Positions 17,023 to 25,836 are shown, numbered from the stretch's first letter. The stretch: DNA of 64,000 nucleotides from Bin5 sp965221345 (GCA_965221345.1 CBDCSD010000002.1:3410001-3474000), one strand, 5' to 3'. The notes: generated by a model from the letters alone, not told the origin. Made by a program: numbers and translations.

Positions 17023-18361
17023 CAGGGCAATTGCATCAATTTGGGACAAAACCACGTGAGGCTGCCTGAATCGGGTAGGGGCGCCCCTTGTGGGTGCCCT
17101 CCCCAGGGCATAACGCCGAGAGAAGACAATTGGTAGGGGCGCCCCTTGTGGGCGCCCTCCTCAGGGCATAACGCCCGGTGATGACAACTGGTAGGGGCAC
17201 CCCTTGTGGGTGCCCTTCTCTAAGCATAACGCCCGGTGAGGACAATGGGTAGGGGCACCCCTTGTGGGTGCCCTTCTCTAAGCATAACGCCCGGTGAGGA
17301 CAATGGGTAGGGGCACCCCTTGTTGGTGCCCTTCTCTAGGCATAACGCCCGGTGATGACAATCGGTAGGGGCACCCCTTGTGGGTGCCCTTCTCTAAGCA
17401 TAACGCCCGGTGATGACAACTGGTAGGGGCGCCCCTTGTAGGCGCCCTCCTCAGGGCATAACGCCCGGAGAAGACAATGGGTAGGGGCTCCCCTTGTTGG
17501 TGCCCATCTCTAGGCATAACGCACGGTGATGACAACTGGTAGGGGCACCCCTTGTGGGTGCCCTTCTCTAGGCATAACGCACGGTGATGACAACTGGTAG
17601 GGGCACCCCTTGTGGTCGCCCTTCTCAAGGCATAACGCCCAGAGAAGACAATCGGTAGGGGCACCCCTTGTGGGCGCCCTTCTCAAGGCATAACGCCTGG
17701 ACAAGACAATTGGTAGGGGCACCCCTTGTGGGTGCCCTTCTCTAAGCATAACGCCCGGTGATGACAACTGGTAGGGGCACCCCTTGTGGGCGCCCTCCTC
17801 AGGGCATAACGCCCGGAGAAGACAATGGGTAGGGGCACCCCTTGTGGGTGCCCTTCTCTAAGCATAACGCCCGGAGATGACAACTGGTAGGGGCGCCCCT
17901 TGTGGGTGCCCTTCTCTAAGCATAACGCCCGGTGATGACAACTGGTAGGGGCACCCCTTGTGGGTGCCCTTCTCTAAGCATAACGCCCGGTGATGACAAC
18001 TGGCAGGGGCACCCCTTGTGGGTGCCCTTCTCTAGGCATAACGCCCGGTGATGACAACTGGTAGGGGCACCCCTTGTGGGTGCCCTTCTCTAAGCATAAC
18101 GCCCGGAGAAGACAACTGGTAGGGGCGCCCCTTGTGGGCGCCCTCCTCTAAGCATAGCGCCCGGAGATGACAACTGGTAGGGGCGCCCCTTGTGGACGCC
18201 CTTCTCTAGGCATAACGCCTGGAGAAGACAATTGGTAGGGGCGCCCCTTGTGGACGCCCTTCTCTAGGCATAACGCCTGGAGAAGACAATTGGTAGGGGC
18301 GCCCCTTGTGGACGCCCATCGTCGGCTATTTTGGCGTCCGAATTAAGATGCGTTTGCCCTG
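17023..18361. mobile_element. MITE-like element copy b (22 hairpin units)
   Basis: The longest copy (1,339 bp) has the same ends as copies a and c: CAGGGCAATTGCATCAATTT at the left and, reverse-complemented, CAGGGCAAACGCATCTTAAT at the right. It is flanked by GGTTGCCCAA (17013-17022) and CGTTGCCCAA (18362-18371), a 9/10 direct repeat. Outside the hairpin array the left arm (CACGTGAGGCTGCCTGAATC) and right arm (GTCGGCTATTTTGGCGTCCG) match the other copies. No transposase gene is present. Open frames across it are translations of the repeat and are not listed as genes. Confidence 0.88.
17074..18319. repeat. Tandem array of 22 hairpin units, 58-bp period
   Basis: Units begin with GGTAGGGGC (one GGCAGGGGC) at 17074 and then every 58 bp to 18292 without an indel. 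Each unit has an 8-bp stem, GGGCACCC or GGGCGCCC, a CTTGT loop and the matching GGGTGCCC or GGGCGCCC, then a spacer ending GACAA. Spacers come in two main types (TCTAAGCATAACGCCCGGTG and TCAGGGCATAACGCCCGGAG). There are no unique spacers, so it is not a CRISPR array. Confidence 0.92.
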
Positions 18362-18625
18362 CGTTGCCCAAAGGATCCAACTGGTGCAAAGCAATTCCGG
18401 TAAATTGGATATGGCAGGAACGGCAGTTAAGATAGGTCTGTCTCGCCAAGATTTCCAGCAGACGGGGAGGGAAGTCTTCCCGACTTACGATTCGAAGTTG
18501 AGTAATTTCCGGACGTTGCCGGCTTTCTTCAGCTTCCTGAACTGTCGCAAAACGTAATTTTCAATACGTAGCGCGGAAAAAAGGCGGGCTTTCACTATGA
18601 ACGCACCTTTGATTTGAGACTACAG

Positions 18626-19558
18626 ATGAAGTCAAAATGGAGCGGCGCCGACATTCCCGATCAGACAAACCGGGTTGCTCTCGTTACGGGAGCAAACAGC
18701 GGCCTTGGCTTCCATACTGCCCAGACTCTGGCCGTCAAAGGCGCCCGCGTTCTGCTTGCCTGCCGCTCTGTTCCACGGGCCGAACAGGCCAAGGCAGAGA
18801 TACTCAAAAGTCTGCCGCAGGCTCAGCTTGAAGTAATAGAGCTCGACTTGGCGGACCTCGAGTCCATACGTCGCTGCGCCGAAACACTCCGCAGCGACTT
18901 GGCCCGGCTGGACATCCTGATAAACAATGCCGGCGTAATGGCAATTCCGCGCCAGGAAACAGCCCAGGGCTTTGAACGCCAGTTCGGCGTCAATCACCTG
19001 GGCCACTTTGCTTTGACAGGTGCTTTAATGCCCCTCCTGTTAGAGACGCCTAGCAGCCGGATCGTCAACGTCAGCAGCATGGCCCATCGAAGCGGCCGCA
19101 TGGACTTCAGCGACCTGCATGGGACGCGGAAATACACACGCTTTGGCGCCTATTCCCAGAGCAAACTCGCCAATCTGCTCTTTACGCTTGAATTGCATCG
19201 CCGTCTGGAGCGCAAGGGTGCAGACACAATTAGCGTTGCCGCCCACCCGGGATGGGCCGCCACAAATCTCCAGTTCGCTGGGCCGAAAGACAGAGGGTCC
19301 AGCATCGAGATGCTGATGATGCGCGCCTTAAACGCCCTTCTAGCCCAGAGCGCCCAGCAAGGCGCATTGCCGCAACTGTACGCCGCGACCGCGCCCGACG
19401 TCAGGGGCGGCGATTTTGTCGGCCCTGACGGCTGGATGGGAATGCGGGGACACCCCTGCAAGGTGACAGCCAAGGAAACCGCTTACGATGAGGAACCGGC
19501 ACGCCAGCTATGGCAAGTTTCGTTCGAACTGACCGGCGAAATGTACACCCACCTGTGA
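18626..19558 (+). CDS. Short-chain dehydrogenase/reductase (retinol dehydrogenase-like)
   Basis: Start at ATG 18626 gives 310 residues; an in-frame TTG twelve bases upstream is less likely. The Rossmann motif TGANSGLG is at 21-28, followed by NNAG, the catalytic Ser in VNVSS and YSQSKLAN supplying Tyr and Lys. The closest overall pattern is the WW-domain oxidoreductase/retinol dehydrogenase-like SDR branch, which uses NADP(H). Arg after the glycine motif (ACRS) supports NADP preference. Substrate unknown. The next gene, of unknown function, begins 87 bp downstream. Confidence 0.88.
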   Translation: MKSKWSGADIPDQTNRVALVTGANSGLGFHTAQTLAVKGARVLLACRSVPRAEQAKAEILKSLPQAQLEVIELDLADLESIRRCAETLRSDLARLDILINNAGVMAIPRQETAQGFERQFGVNHLGHFALTGALMPLLLETPSSRIVNVSSMAHRSGRMDFSDLHGTRKYTRFGAYSQSKLANLLFTLELHRRLERKGADTISVAAHPGWAATNLQFAGPKDRGSSIEMLMMRALNALLAQSAQQGALPQLYAATAPDVRGGDFVGPDGWMGMRGHPCKVTAKETAYDEEPARQLWQVSFELTGEMYTHL

Positions 19559-19645
19559 CCGAGAGTCCGTTCTCCGGCTCTACTACCAGTCCAAGTCCAC
19601 ACGACCACACCCGTGCATTCATATTTGATTTGAGAGGAAACAGAT

Positions 19646-20152
19646 ATGACAACAACGATTTCCCCAAGCTGGCAACTGTTCGTCGAACAGCAACCCCAAT
19701 GCATGAAGGTTTTGCGGCAGTTAAGCAGCATGGACTGGTACGCCACAGGTGGCTGGTCATCGTTTATCGGCCCCTATCATAACGGCGTATACATGCAGGT
19801 CGCCAAGGGCAACTGGTACAACCACGGGCTTGACGGCATCCACTTCGAGTTTGGGCTCACCCAAGAGACCCTTGACGCCAAGACACTAGCCATCGATCTG
19901 CACATCGGCCACAAGAATCTATTTGACCGGGAACAGTTCAATGCGTTCACCGTTGATCGAATGGAGGAGGTCGCAAACGGCTGGGGGGCGGAAGGCGTTC
20001 GTTTCTCAAGAACTAACCTGTCAGAGCGCCTAAGCCTTCCGGTTCGCTTTACCAAGTCAGGCTTCGGCAAGCAAGTGGCAGCCGCCCTATCACAACTGAG
20101 CGAGCTGGCTCCGATCATTGACGACGGTCTTTCCCGGCTGGAAACTTCCTAA
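19646..20152 (+). CDS. Conserved-looking protein of unknown function
   Basis: A 168-residue soluble protein with a good ribosome binding site (AGAGGAAA before the ATG). The family was not recognised. Visible features are an aromatic-rich middle (WYATGGWSSFIGPYHNG) and a region with several His and Trp residues. No signal peptide or membrane helix is seen. Its stop codon precedes the likely GTG start of the HIT gene by one base, so the two are probably co-translated and may share a function. Confidence 0.6.
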   Translation: MTTTISPSWQLFVEQQPQCMKVLRQLSSMDWYATGGWSSFIGPYHNGVYMQVAKGNWYNHGLDGIHFEFGLTQETLDAKTLAIDLHIGHKNLFDREQFNAFTVDRMEEVANGWGAEGVRFSRTNLSERLSLPVRFTKSGFGKQVAAALSQLSELAPIIDDGLSRLETS

Positions 20153-20153
20153 C

Positions 20154-20630
20154 GTGTACAACCACGAACCGCCAGACTACATCTGTCCCTTCTGCAAAGT
20201 TGCCGCCGGGCTTGAGGACGAAGCCAGCTACACGGTCGCCAGCGATATTGTACTGCGTACCAACCTTGTTATTGGCTTCATTTCTTCGCACTGGTGGCCC
20301 CGCAATCCGGGGCATGTCATCCTGATTCCCTGGGATCACTACGAGAACATCTATGATCTCCCGGAGACCTGCGGGACCGAAATCTACCGCGCCAGTCGCG
20401 AAATCGCACTGGCTATGAAGACCGCTTACAGCAGCGACGGCATCTCAACCCGCCAGCACAATGAGCCGGCAGGAATGCAGGAAGTGTGGCACTTTCACCT
20501 GCACGTCTTCCCGCGCTACTTTGACGACGGTTTGTACGCCCGCACACCTGAGCGATTCCTGACGACGCCTTCGCAGCGCCTGCCCTACGCCGAGAAGTTG
20601 CGGGCGGCGTTATCTGACTTGAAAATATAG
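20154..20630 (+). CDS. HIT-family (histidine triad) hydrolase
   Basis: A start at the GTG just after the previous stop gives 158 residues; a TTG at 20118 inside the upstream gene is an alternative. The histidine triad appears as HFHLH (about 113-117) followed by VFPR. An N-terminal CPFC motif (about 11-14) suggests a zinc site as in many bacterial HIT proteins. These enzymes hydrolyse or transfer nucleotide phosphoramidates and dinucleoside polyphosphates. The aminotransferase-like gene starts 12 bp downstream, consistent with an operon. Confidence 0.85.
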   Translation: MYNHEPPDYICPFCKVAAGLEDEASYTVASDIVLRTNLVIGFISSHWWPRNPGHVILIPWDHYENIYDLPETCGTEIYRASREIALAMKTAYSSDGISTRQHNEPAGMQEVWHFHLHVFPRYFDDGLYARTPERFLTTPSQRLPYAEKLRAALSDLKI

Positions 20631-20642
20631 GAAAGCCTTCCC

Positions 20643-21800
20643 ATGTCGCTCTCGCTGCCCCTCCCCCATCTGGCCGACCAGTACCTGCTCGACCCGGATG
20701 TCGTCTATCTTAACCACGGCAGCTTCGGCGCCGTGCCTCGGCCTGTCTTTGAGAATTATCAACATTGGCAAAGGGAACTGGAAGCGAATCCCGTTCTCTT
20801 TCTGGGAAGGAGAACTCCAGAACTGTTGGCCGCGGCCAGAGAAAAACTGGGCGCGTTCATCAACGCCTCCGCCAACGATCTGACATTCGTTCCCAACGTT
20901 ACCTATGGGCTGAATATCGTTGCCCGCTCCCTGGATCTAAAAGAAGGCGACGTTGTCTTGACCACAGATCACGAGTACGGCGCCATCGACCGCACCTGGC
21001 GTTTCAATTGCGAAAAAAGCGGGGCGCGGCTCCTGAACCAACCGATCGCTGTGCCGGTCGCAGAACCCGCCAACATTGTCGAGCAGATCTGGTCCGGTGT
21101 TGATGAACGCACCAAAGTGATCTCCTTGAGTCACATCACGTCGCCAAGCGCGTTGATTTTACCCATAGAAGAGATCTGCCGGCGGGCCAAGGAGGCGGGA
21201 ATCGTTACAGTCGTGGACGGCGCTCACGCACCCGGTCAGTTGGACCTGGATTTGGAGAAGATCGGCGCCGATTTCTACTGCGGCAACTGCCACAAATGGC
21301 TGAGCAGCGCACGCGGCGCAGGTTTCCTCTACGCCCGGCCGGAAAGGCAAGCCCTGCTGGAACCCCTCGTCGTCAGCCACGGTTGGGAAAGAGAAGACCC
21401 GGGTCCGTCCCGGTTTCAGGACTACTTCACATGGGTGGGCACAATCGACCCGGCCGCCTACCTCAGCGTTCCCGCCGCCATCGATTTCCACCAGCAAAAC
21501 GATTGGCCGAATGTGCGTCAAGCTTGCCATCGGCTCCTGAAGGAGAGCGAGGAACGCATCTTGGCTATGTCCGGGCTGCCGGCCATCAGCCCTCCTTCAA
21601 TGTGGGCGCAGATGCGTCTGGTTCTCCTCCCAGGCAATGTCGAATCTTATCAGCGGCTCTGGGAGGAAGATCGCATCGTTATACCGGTGGGCCAACATCG
21701 CGGCCAGCCTGGAATCCGCATTTCCATCCAGGCCTACAACAGTCCGGCTGACCTCGAAAGGCTGATCGAGGCATTGCAGAGGGCGGCCTCGACCAGTTGA
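20643..21800 (+). CDS. Class V aminotransferase-fold protein (isopenicillin-N epimerase-like)
   Basis: The 385-residue protein is a fold-type I PLP enzyme of class V. VVYLNHGSFGAVP near the N-terminus is typical of the CefD/kynureninase-like branch. VDGAHAPG (191-198) supplies the PLP-binding Asp192 and YCGNCHKW the Schiff-base Lys218. Family members include isopenicillin-N epimerases, hercynylcysteine sulfoxide lyases and desulfurases. The active-site cysteine loop of SufS-type desulfurases is not evident, so epimerase or lyase chemistry is more likely. No beta-lactam or ergothioneine genes are nearby, so the substrate remains open. Confidence 0.85.
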   Translation: MSLSLPLPHLADQYLLDPDVVYLNHGSFGAVPRPVFENYQHWQRELEANPVLFLGRRTPELLAAAREKLGAFINASANDLTFVPNVTYGLNIVARSLDLKEGDVVLTTDHEYGAIDRTWRFNCEKSGARLLNQPIAVPVAEPANIVEQIWSGVDERTKVISLSHITSPSALILPIEEICRRAKEAGIVTVVDGAHAPGQLDLDLEKIGADFYCGNCHKWLSSARGAGFLYARPERQALLEPLVVSHGWEREDPGPSRFQDYFTWVGTIDPAAYLSVPAAIDFHQQNDWPNVRQACHRLLKESEERILAMSGLPAISPPSMWAQMRLVLLPGNVESYQRLWEEDRIVIPVGQHRGQPGIRISIQAYNSPADLERLIEALQRAASTS

Positions 21801-21872
21801 CCCGCTTCTAAACTTTCTTTAAGCGCTTTCAACCTGCTATTCTTGCGCCGGCGGCTTTACTGATCCTACTCC

Positions 21873-23099
21873 TTACGCATGCCTGAGAAGGCGCACTATC
21901 TCCACTATTCCGGGGCGCTTGCCGTACATCAACATTCCCAATCGGAAAATCTTCGCGCCAAGCCACACAACCAGCGGAATCGTTGCCAGCAGTACCCCGA
22001 TGCTGCCGGCAATATCGATCCAGGGCACCTCCCCAAGCGGAAGCCGCAACATCATCGAGGTCGGCGCAGTCAGGGGGAACCAGGAGAGCGCACGCACAAC
22101 CATCGCATTGGGATTCGTCAGGATTGCACCAAAAAACATCATCGGGATGGCAGCAACAAAAATGAAAATGCCTGTAATCTGCTGGCTCTCTTGGAAGTTG
22201 GACCCCAGGGTGCCAATTGCTGCAATCAGCACAGCGTAGACACTAAAACCCAAAATGTAGTACACCAGTGCCAGCCCGAATACCTCCCCGCGCGAAAATA
22301 ATGGGAGCACGATTCCCGCCAGCACGGCGAGGCCGCCGCCCAGGCCGGTCGCAGATGCGATCCAGACGAAGATCTGCGTCAGTCCCAGCGCCCCCAGGCC
22401 CATAACCTTTCCGGCTAGAAGCTGTTGCGGCGTCACGGATGAAAGGATGATCTCAATTACTCGGCTCGACTTTTCCTCGGCAACGCTTCGAACGAGATAG
22501 CCGGACGAAACGAAAACTGTGACGACCAGCAGCATGCTGAACAAGAAGGGAACAATGAACCCCAAAATCTCGCCGGCCGCTCCGCCGGAGGTCTGACCGC
22601 TTTCATTCAAAAACTCGAACTGTGCGTCAAAAGGATCTATCAGACGCGTCCGCAGCGTCCCATCGCCAACTTTCTGAACGAGATGCGCCATGAAGAAGTC
22701 GCGTAATCCGGTCGTCCCTGCTTCGGAAAACCTGCTCGCCGCAGTAATCACCTTCACATCCCCTGTTTGGGGATAGGTTGGCGGCACTACAACTACCCTC
22801 TTCACAACTTCGTTCTCCAGGGCTTTTCGAGCTGTGGCCTCGTCGTCATACGGGACATACGCTGCCTCAAACCTGGGCATTATCGGCCTAAAACTGCCGG
22901 ATTGATCGACGACCGCTGTGATTTCCGGGCCGTCGTCAAACACACTAACAATGGCCCCCCCTGCTTGACGACCGAAGAAGATGCCGACGAGAAGCGCGAT
23001 GAGACCCAACAGCGGAACAAGCGACGTAAAAATGATGAAGTCAGGGCGCCGGACATTTACCTTGTACTCATGCCAGGCAATAGTGAGAACTCTGTTCAT
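21873..23099 (-). CDS. NatB-like ABC-2 type transporter permease
   Basis: The 408-residue membrane protein starts MNRVLTIAWHEYKVNVRRPDF, has one N-terminal helix (about 22-46), a large extracytoplasmic domain (about 47-175) and five or six helices towards the C-terminus (from about 180). This is the ABC-2 permease plan with an extracellular insertion, as in NatB or YhaP. VAEEKSSRVIEIILSSV is the characteristic cytoplasmic segment after the second helix. It pairs with the ATPase gene 142 bp upstream on the same strand. NatAB extrudes sodium in Bacillus; the substrate here is not determinable. Confidence 0.88.
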   Translation of the reverse strand: MNRVLTIAWHEYKVNVRRPDFIIFTSLVPLLGLIALLVGIFFGRQAGGAIVSVFDDGPEITAVVDQSGSFRPIMPRFEAAYVPYDDEATARKALENEVVKRVVVVPPTYPQTGDVKVITAASRFSEAGTTGLRDFFMAHLVQKVGDGTLRTRLIDPFDAQFEFLNESGQTSGGAAGEILGFIVPFLFSMLLVVTVFVSSGYLVRSVAEEKSSRVIEIILSSVTPQQLLAGKVMGLGALGLTQIFVWIASATGLGGGLAVLAGIVLPLFSRGEVFGLALVYYILGFSVYAVLIAAIGTLGSNFQESQQITGIFIFVAAIPMMFFGAILTNPNAMVVRALSWFPLTAPTSMMLRLPLGEVPWIDIAGSIGVLLATIPLVVWLGAKIFRLGMLMYGKRPGIVEIVRLLRHA

Positions 23100-23242
23100 T
23101 GTGTCCTCAGAACCGATAGTTGAGTTTGTCTCCGGGCGCGGGCCCGCCCGATTCGAGGCCAGTACCGGATTCCACCGTCACGGTATCGGCAGACTGAACC
23201 CGTCATTTGACCAACGGCTGTGCCTGTCGCGGACAGCGGCCC

Positions 23243-24145
23243 CTACTCCGTACCAGCATTGCCCTGTACCATCGCCACGAAAATGTCATTCAATGGAACC
23301 GTGGCGCGTTCAAAGCTCTCCACCTGCACGTTGCGCTCCACAAGCGCGGCCAAGAGCTCCTGCGCTGAGTCCCCCTCAAGTGTGAGTATCGCCACGTCGC
23401 CGTTGCGCTCGCTTCGGACGACTCCTGGTAGGTCCTCCGGAATCTTCTCGGCGCGGACCCGTACCGAGTTGGGCGCAAAATCCCGTTTGATCTGCTGCAG
23501 CGAGCCATACAGCAGCTGCTTCCCTCTGTTTATCAGCAGAATCCGGTCACATAGCTCTTCTACCAGGTTCATCTGGTGCGCGCTCAGCACAATTGTCTTG
23601 CCCTCGGCGACCAGCGAACGCATCAGCCCTTTGACAACCTCGACGTTTACCGGATCCAGACCCTGGAACGGCTCATCCAGAATCAGTAGATCCGGGTTGT
23701 GGATGAGACAGGCAACGAACTGCACTTTCTGTTGCATGCCTCTGCTCAGCTCCTTGACGCGCTTGCCGGCCCACTCCTGCATTTCGACTCTCTCCAGCCA
23801 CTTTTCCGCGCGACACCTGGCCGTTTTGGCGTCAATGCCCTTCAGCCGTCCAAGGTAGACGAGCACTTCCAACACCTTCTGGTCGCGGTACAGTCCCCGC
23901 TCCTCCGGCAGATAGCCGACTCGCTCCCTGCTTTGCCCCGGCGGGCTGCCCAGCAACTCGACTTCGCCGGAGTCCGCCTTAAAGATGTCCATCAGGATGC
24001 GGATCGCGCTTGTCTTTCCGGCGCCATTGGGGCCGAGCAACCCAAATATCTCACCGGGAAAGACGTCAAACGTGAGATCATCGACAGCTGTAAAGCTACC
24101 ATAACGTTTGCAGAGGCGGCGGGCTGAGAGGGCTGGAGCAGTCAT
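23243..24145 (-). CDS. NatA-like ABC transporter ATP-binding protein
   Basis: The 300-residue ATPase has Walker A GPNGAGKT (38-45), the signature LSRGMQQKVQF (variant of LSGGQ with Arg and Met), Walker B LLILDEPF and the H-loop switch in LSAHQM. The C-terminal ~80 residues match the DUF4162-type extension found in NatA/YhaQ ATPases. It should form a complex with the ABC-2 permease encoded next. There is a 142-bp gap between the two genes, so the permease may have additional expression control. Confidence 0.9.
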   Translation of the reverse strand: MTAPALSARRLCKRYGSFTAVDDLTFDVFPGEIFGLLGPNGAGKTSAIRILMDIFKADSGEVELLGSPPGQSRERVGYLPEERGLYRDQKVLEVLVYLGRLKGIDAKTARCRAEKWLERVEMQEWAGKRVKELSRGMQQKVQFVACLIHNPDLLILDEPFQGLDPVNVEVVKGLMRSLVAEGKTIVLSAHQMNLVEELCDRILLINRGKQLLYGSLQQIKRDFAPNSVRVRAEKIPEDLPGVVRSERNGDVAILTLEGDSAQELLAALVERNVQVESFERATVPLNDIFVAMVQGNAGTE

Positions 24146-24746
24146 AGCAAGTTTGTAAGGATTGGCTTCGTATGACAGATTGAATGTACCGCTGGCAACA
24201 CGAGTTGAGTTTCACAAATTGAAGCTACCCCACTTGAAAATTGGCGGGTTGCGTCAAGATACGATTCGATCGTACTACAGATTTCATCTTGGTCTCAGCG
24301 CCAGCTTCATCAAAGATCCCCATAAGCAGCGGGACCAAGACTGTGCTACTCGATCATGAATACGCACTTCCCTGACAAAAGTTTCAGCGTCGGCGGCAAA
24401 ACTTTCTGTGGGATGAATCCCATATCATCGCAAATCACTGCCCATCTCATGATGTCAGCCAGTTTCACCAACGACAGAATCTTAGCCATTTCCCTATCAC
24501 GCACATCGCCTTTCGGACAGCCTTCACCCAAGAAACTGAATCGCGGTCTCCCTGTGGGTGCTTCCCACATTCTTTGGGAAGGCACAGCTGCCTCTTTCAG
24601 GGTTTTCGTGTTTGGCCGCTGCCAAAAGTCCAACAAGCTTGAGGCGGCGCCAGAAGTATGCCCATTGGCTAAGATACATTATTTTGTGGAACATCACCAC
24701 TTGGTTGCCTCTTGTGGAGAAACCATGACGCGCTGCTACCTGTTTT

Positions 24747-24792
24747 GTTCCACCCCTCCGTCCCACCCTTTTGTCCCACCCCTATGTCCCAC
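24747..24792. repeat. 13-bp tandem repeat, about 3.5 copies
   Basis: GTTCCACCCCTCC, GTCCCACCCTTTT, GTCCCACCCCTAT, GTCCCAC: a degenerate direct repeat with period 13. Confidence 0.8.
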
Positions 24793-24831
24793 TTTCTGCC
24801 GGGGATCTGTTGCTATGCAATCTTGCAAGTG

Positions 24832-24982
24832 GTGTATCCCGAATCATTGCCCCTCTGCAATCTGCCCTTCCATCCGACCCCAAAAGGATATGCCGACCAG
24901 AAATCAACCGATCGCTTGCAATCCTGCAAATCCCCAATAAATCCTGCAAATCCTGCTTCAGACAACATCCACCGAAGAATCT
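24832..24982. repeat. Dispersed intergenic repeat, copy 1
   Basis: About 150 bp similar to 60264-60413. Shared blocks include CCCTCTGCAATCTGCCCTTC, GACCCCAAAAGGAT and ATCCTGCAAATCCTGCTTCA followed by GACAAC and AAGAATCT. It ends six bases before the target duplication of MITE copy c. Neither copy encodes a recognisable protein. Confidence 0.8.
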
Positions 24983-24998
24983 CCTTCGCGCACCTCCT

Positions 24999-25466
24999 CA
25001 GGGCAATTGCATCAAATTAGAAAAAACCTCGTGAGGCTGCCTGAATCGGGTAAGGGCGCCCCTTGTGGGCGCCCTTCGCAGGGCCAAACGCCGCGAGAAG
25101 ACAATCGGTAGGGGCACCCCTTGTGGGTGCCCTCCCCAGGCCAAAACGTCGAGAGAAGACAATCGGCAGGGGCACCCCTTGTGGGTGCCCTCCCCAGGCC
25201 AAAACGTCGAGAGAAGACAATCGGCAGGGGCACCCCTTGTGGGTGCCCTTCCCAGGCCAAAACGCCGAGAGAAAACAATCGGCAGGGGCACCCCTTGTGG
25301 GTGCCCTTCCCAGGCCAAAACGCCGAGAGAAAACAATCGGCAGGGGCACCCCTTGTGGGTGCCCTCCCCAGGGCAAAACGCCGAGAGAAGACAATCGGTA
25401 GGGGCGCCCCTTGTGGGCGCCCTTCGTGGGCTATTGTGGCGTCCGAATTTAGATGCGATTGCCCTG
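24999..25466. mobile_element. MITE-like element copy c (7 hairpin units)
   Basis: Left end CAGGGCAATTGCATCAAATT, right end in reverse complement CAGGGCAATCGCATCTAAAT. It is flanked by perfect 10-bp direct repeats CGCACCTCCT at 24989-24998 and 25467-25476, direct evidence of transposition. Seven hairpin units start at 25049 and repeat every 58 bp to 25397. Spacers (CCAGGCCAAAACGCCGAGAG) are of a different subtype from copy b. The right end is 20 nt from the TTGACA box of the mtnA promoter. Confidence 0.9.
25049..25424. repeat. Tandem array of 7 hairpin units, 58-bp period
   Basis: Units at 25049, 25107, 25165, 25223, 25281, 25339 and 25397. The first and last have the GGGCGCCC/GGGCGCCC stem and the five inner ones GGGCACCC/GGGTGCCC, so the middle base pair is exchanged on both sides of the stem together. 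Confidence 0.9.
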
Positions 25467-25485
25467 CGCACCTCCTGTACTGCTC

Positions 25486-25515
25486 TTGACATATGAACAG
25501 AGCCTATGCTAACCT
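25486..25515 (+). promoter_or_regulatory. Probable promoter of the SAM-riboswitch/mtnA transcript
   Basis: Perfect -35 TTGACA (25486-25491). The best -10 candidate is the extended form TGCTAACCT (TAACCT 25510-25515, 18-nt spacer); TATGCT at 25505 is closer to consensus but spaced only 13 nt. The riboswitch begins about 30 nt downstream. Confidence 0.6.
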
Positions 25516-25541
25516 TCCTCAATCACACCTTAAGAACAGAA

Positions 25542-25767
25542 ATCTCTTATCCAGAGTGGGGGGAGGGAACGGCCCTTTGATCCCCCGGCAACCTGCCGGA
25601 GTCCCGGTTCTCGGTTGCTGACTGGTAGAAAGTGGGCCTTTCCGGTTGGCAGAAAGTGCGCATCGCAACACTTGGCCTGCGCCCGGTTTGGCACATCCAG
25701 TCAGTTCCGTTCAGTTTTCTCTGCAGGTGCCAATTCCGACGAGTCCGACGAGACTCGAAAGATGAGA
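25542..25767 (+). promoter_or_regulatory. SAM-I (S-box) riboswitch with enlarged P3 arm
   Basis: The 5' part CTCTTATCCAGAG, GGAGGGAACGGCCCTTTGAT and CCCGGCAACC follows the S-box consensus closely. The 3' part GGTGCCAATTCC (25726-25737) and GAAAGATGAGA (25757-25767) closes P3 and pairs with the 5' strand to form P1. Between CAACC and GGTGCC lie about 130 nt, far more than in a usual S-box. This insertion contains a near-duplicate of GTAGAAAGTGGGC. The terminator just downstream implies transcriptional OFF control when SAM is abundant. Confidence 0.92.
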
Positions 25768-25785
25768 TCGACCTGTGTGTAAATG

Positions 25786-25818
25786 CCCCTCTGGAACATT
25801 TCGGAGGGGTTTCGTTTT
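25786..25818 (+). terminator. Intrinsic terminator of the SAM riboswitch expression platform
   Basis: CCCCTC (25786-25791), loop, GAGGGG (25804-25809) followed by TTTCGTTTT. It lies between the aptamer and the mtnA ribosome binding site, as expected for attenuation. Confidence 0.85.
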
Positions 25819-25836
25819 GAAGAAGGGAGTTCCAAT

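Larger units (their letters stand above)
24146..24998. other. 853-bp non-coding region left of MITE copy c
   Basis: No supported gene: the open frames on both strands lack recognisable domains and overlap repeats. The region holds a 13-bp tandem repeat (24747-24792), a 150-bp dispersed repeat (24832-24982) and the left target duplication of MITE copy c (24989-24998). Confidence 0.5.

Noticed and set aside
17074..18319. CRISPR array
   Set aside because: The whole 58-bp unit is conserved, there are no unique spacers and no cas genes nearby.
17074..18319. Array of intrinsic terminators
   Set aside because: The hairpins are GC-rich but are followed by TTCTC or CCTC, not by T-runs.
18362..18420. 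Promoter at the right side of element b at the same 20-nt spacing
   Set aside because: The hexamer there is CTGGTG and no -10 box lies at 16-19 nt; only the left side has a weak candidate.
17036..18449. Several open frames of 60-130 residues across the 58-bp array (and the similar ones at 24998-25522 and 13266-13553)
   Set aside because: They are periodic translations of the hairpin repeat in all frames on both strands, with no start-site signals and a unit length not divisible by three.
24346..24940. Possible genes on either strand left of element c
   Set aside because: No domain, no ribosome site, overlap with dispersed and tandem repeats, and mutual overlap on both strands.
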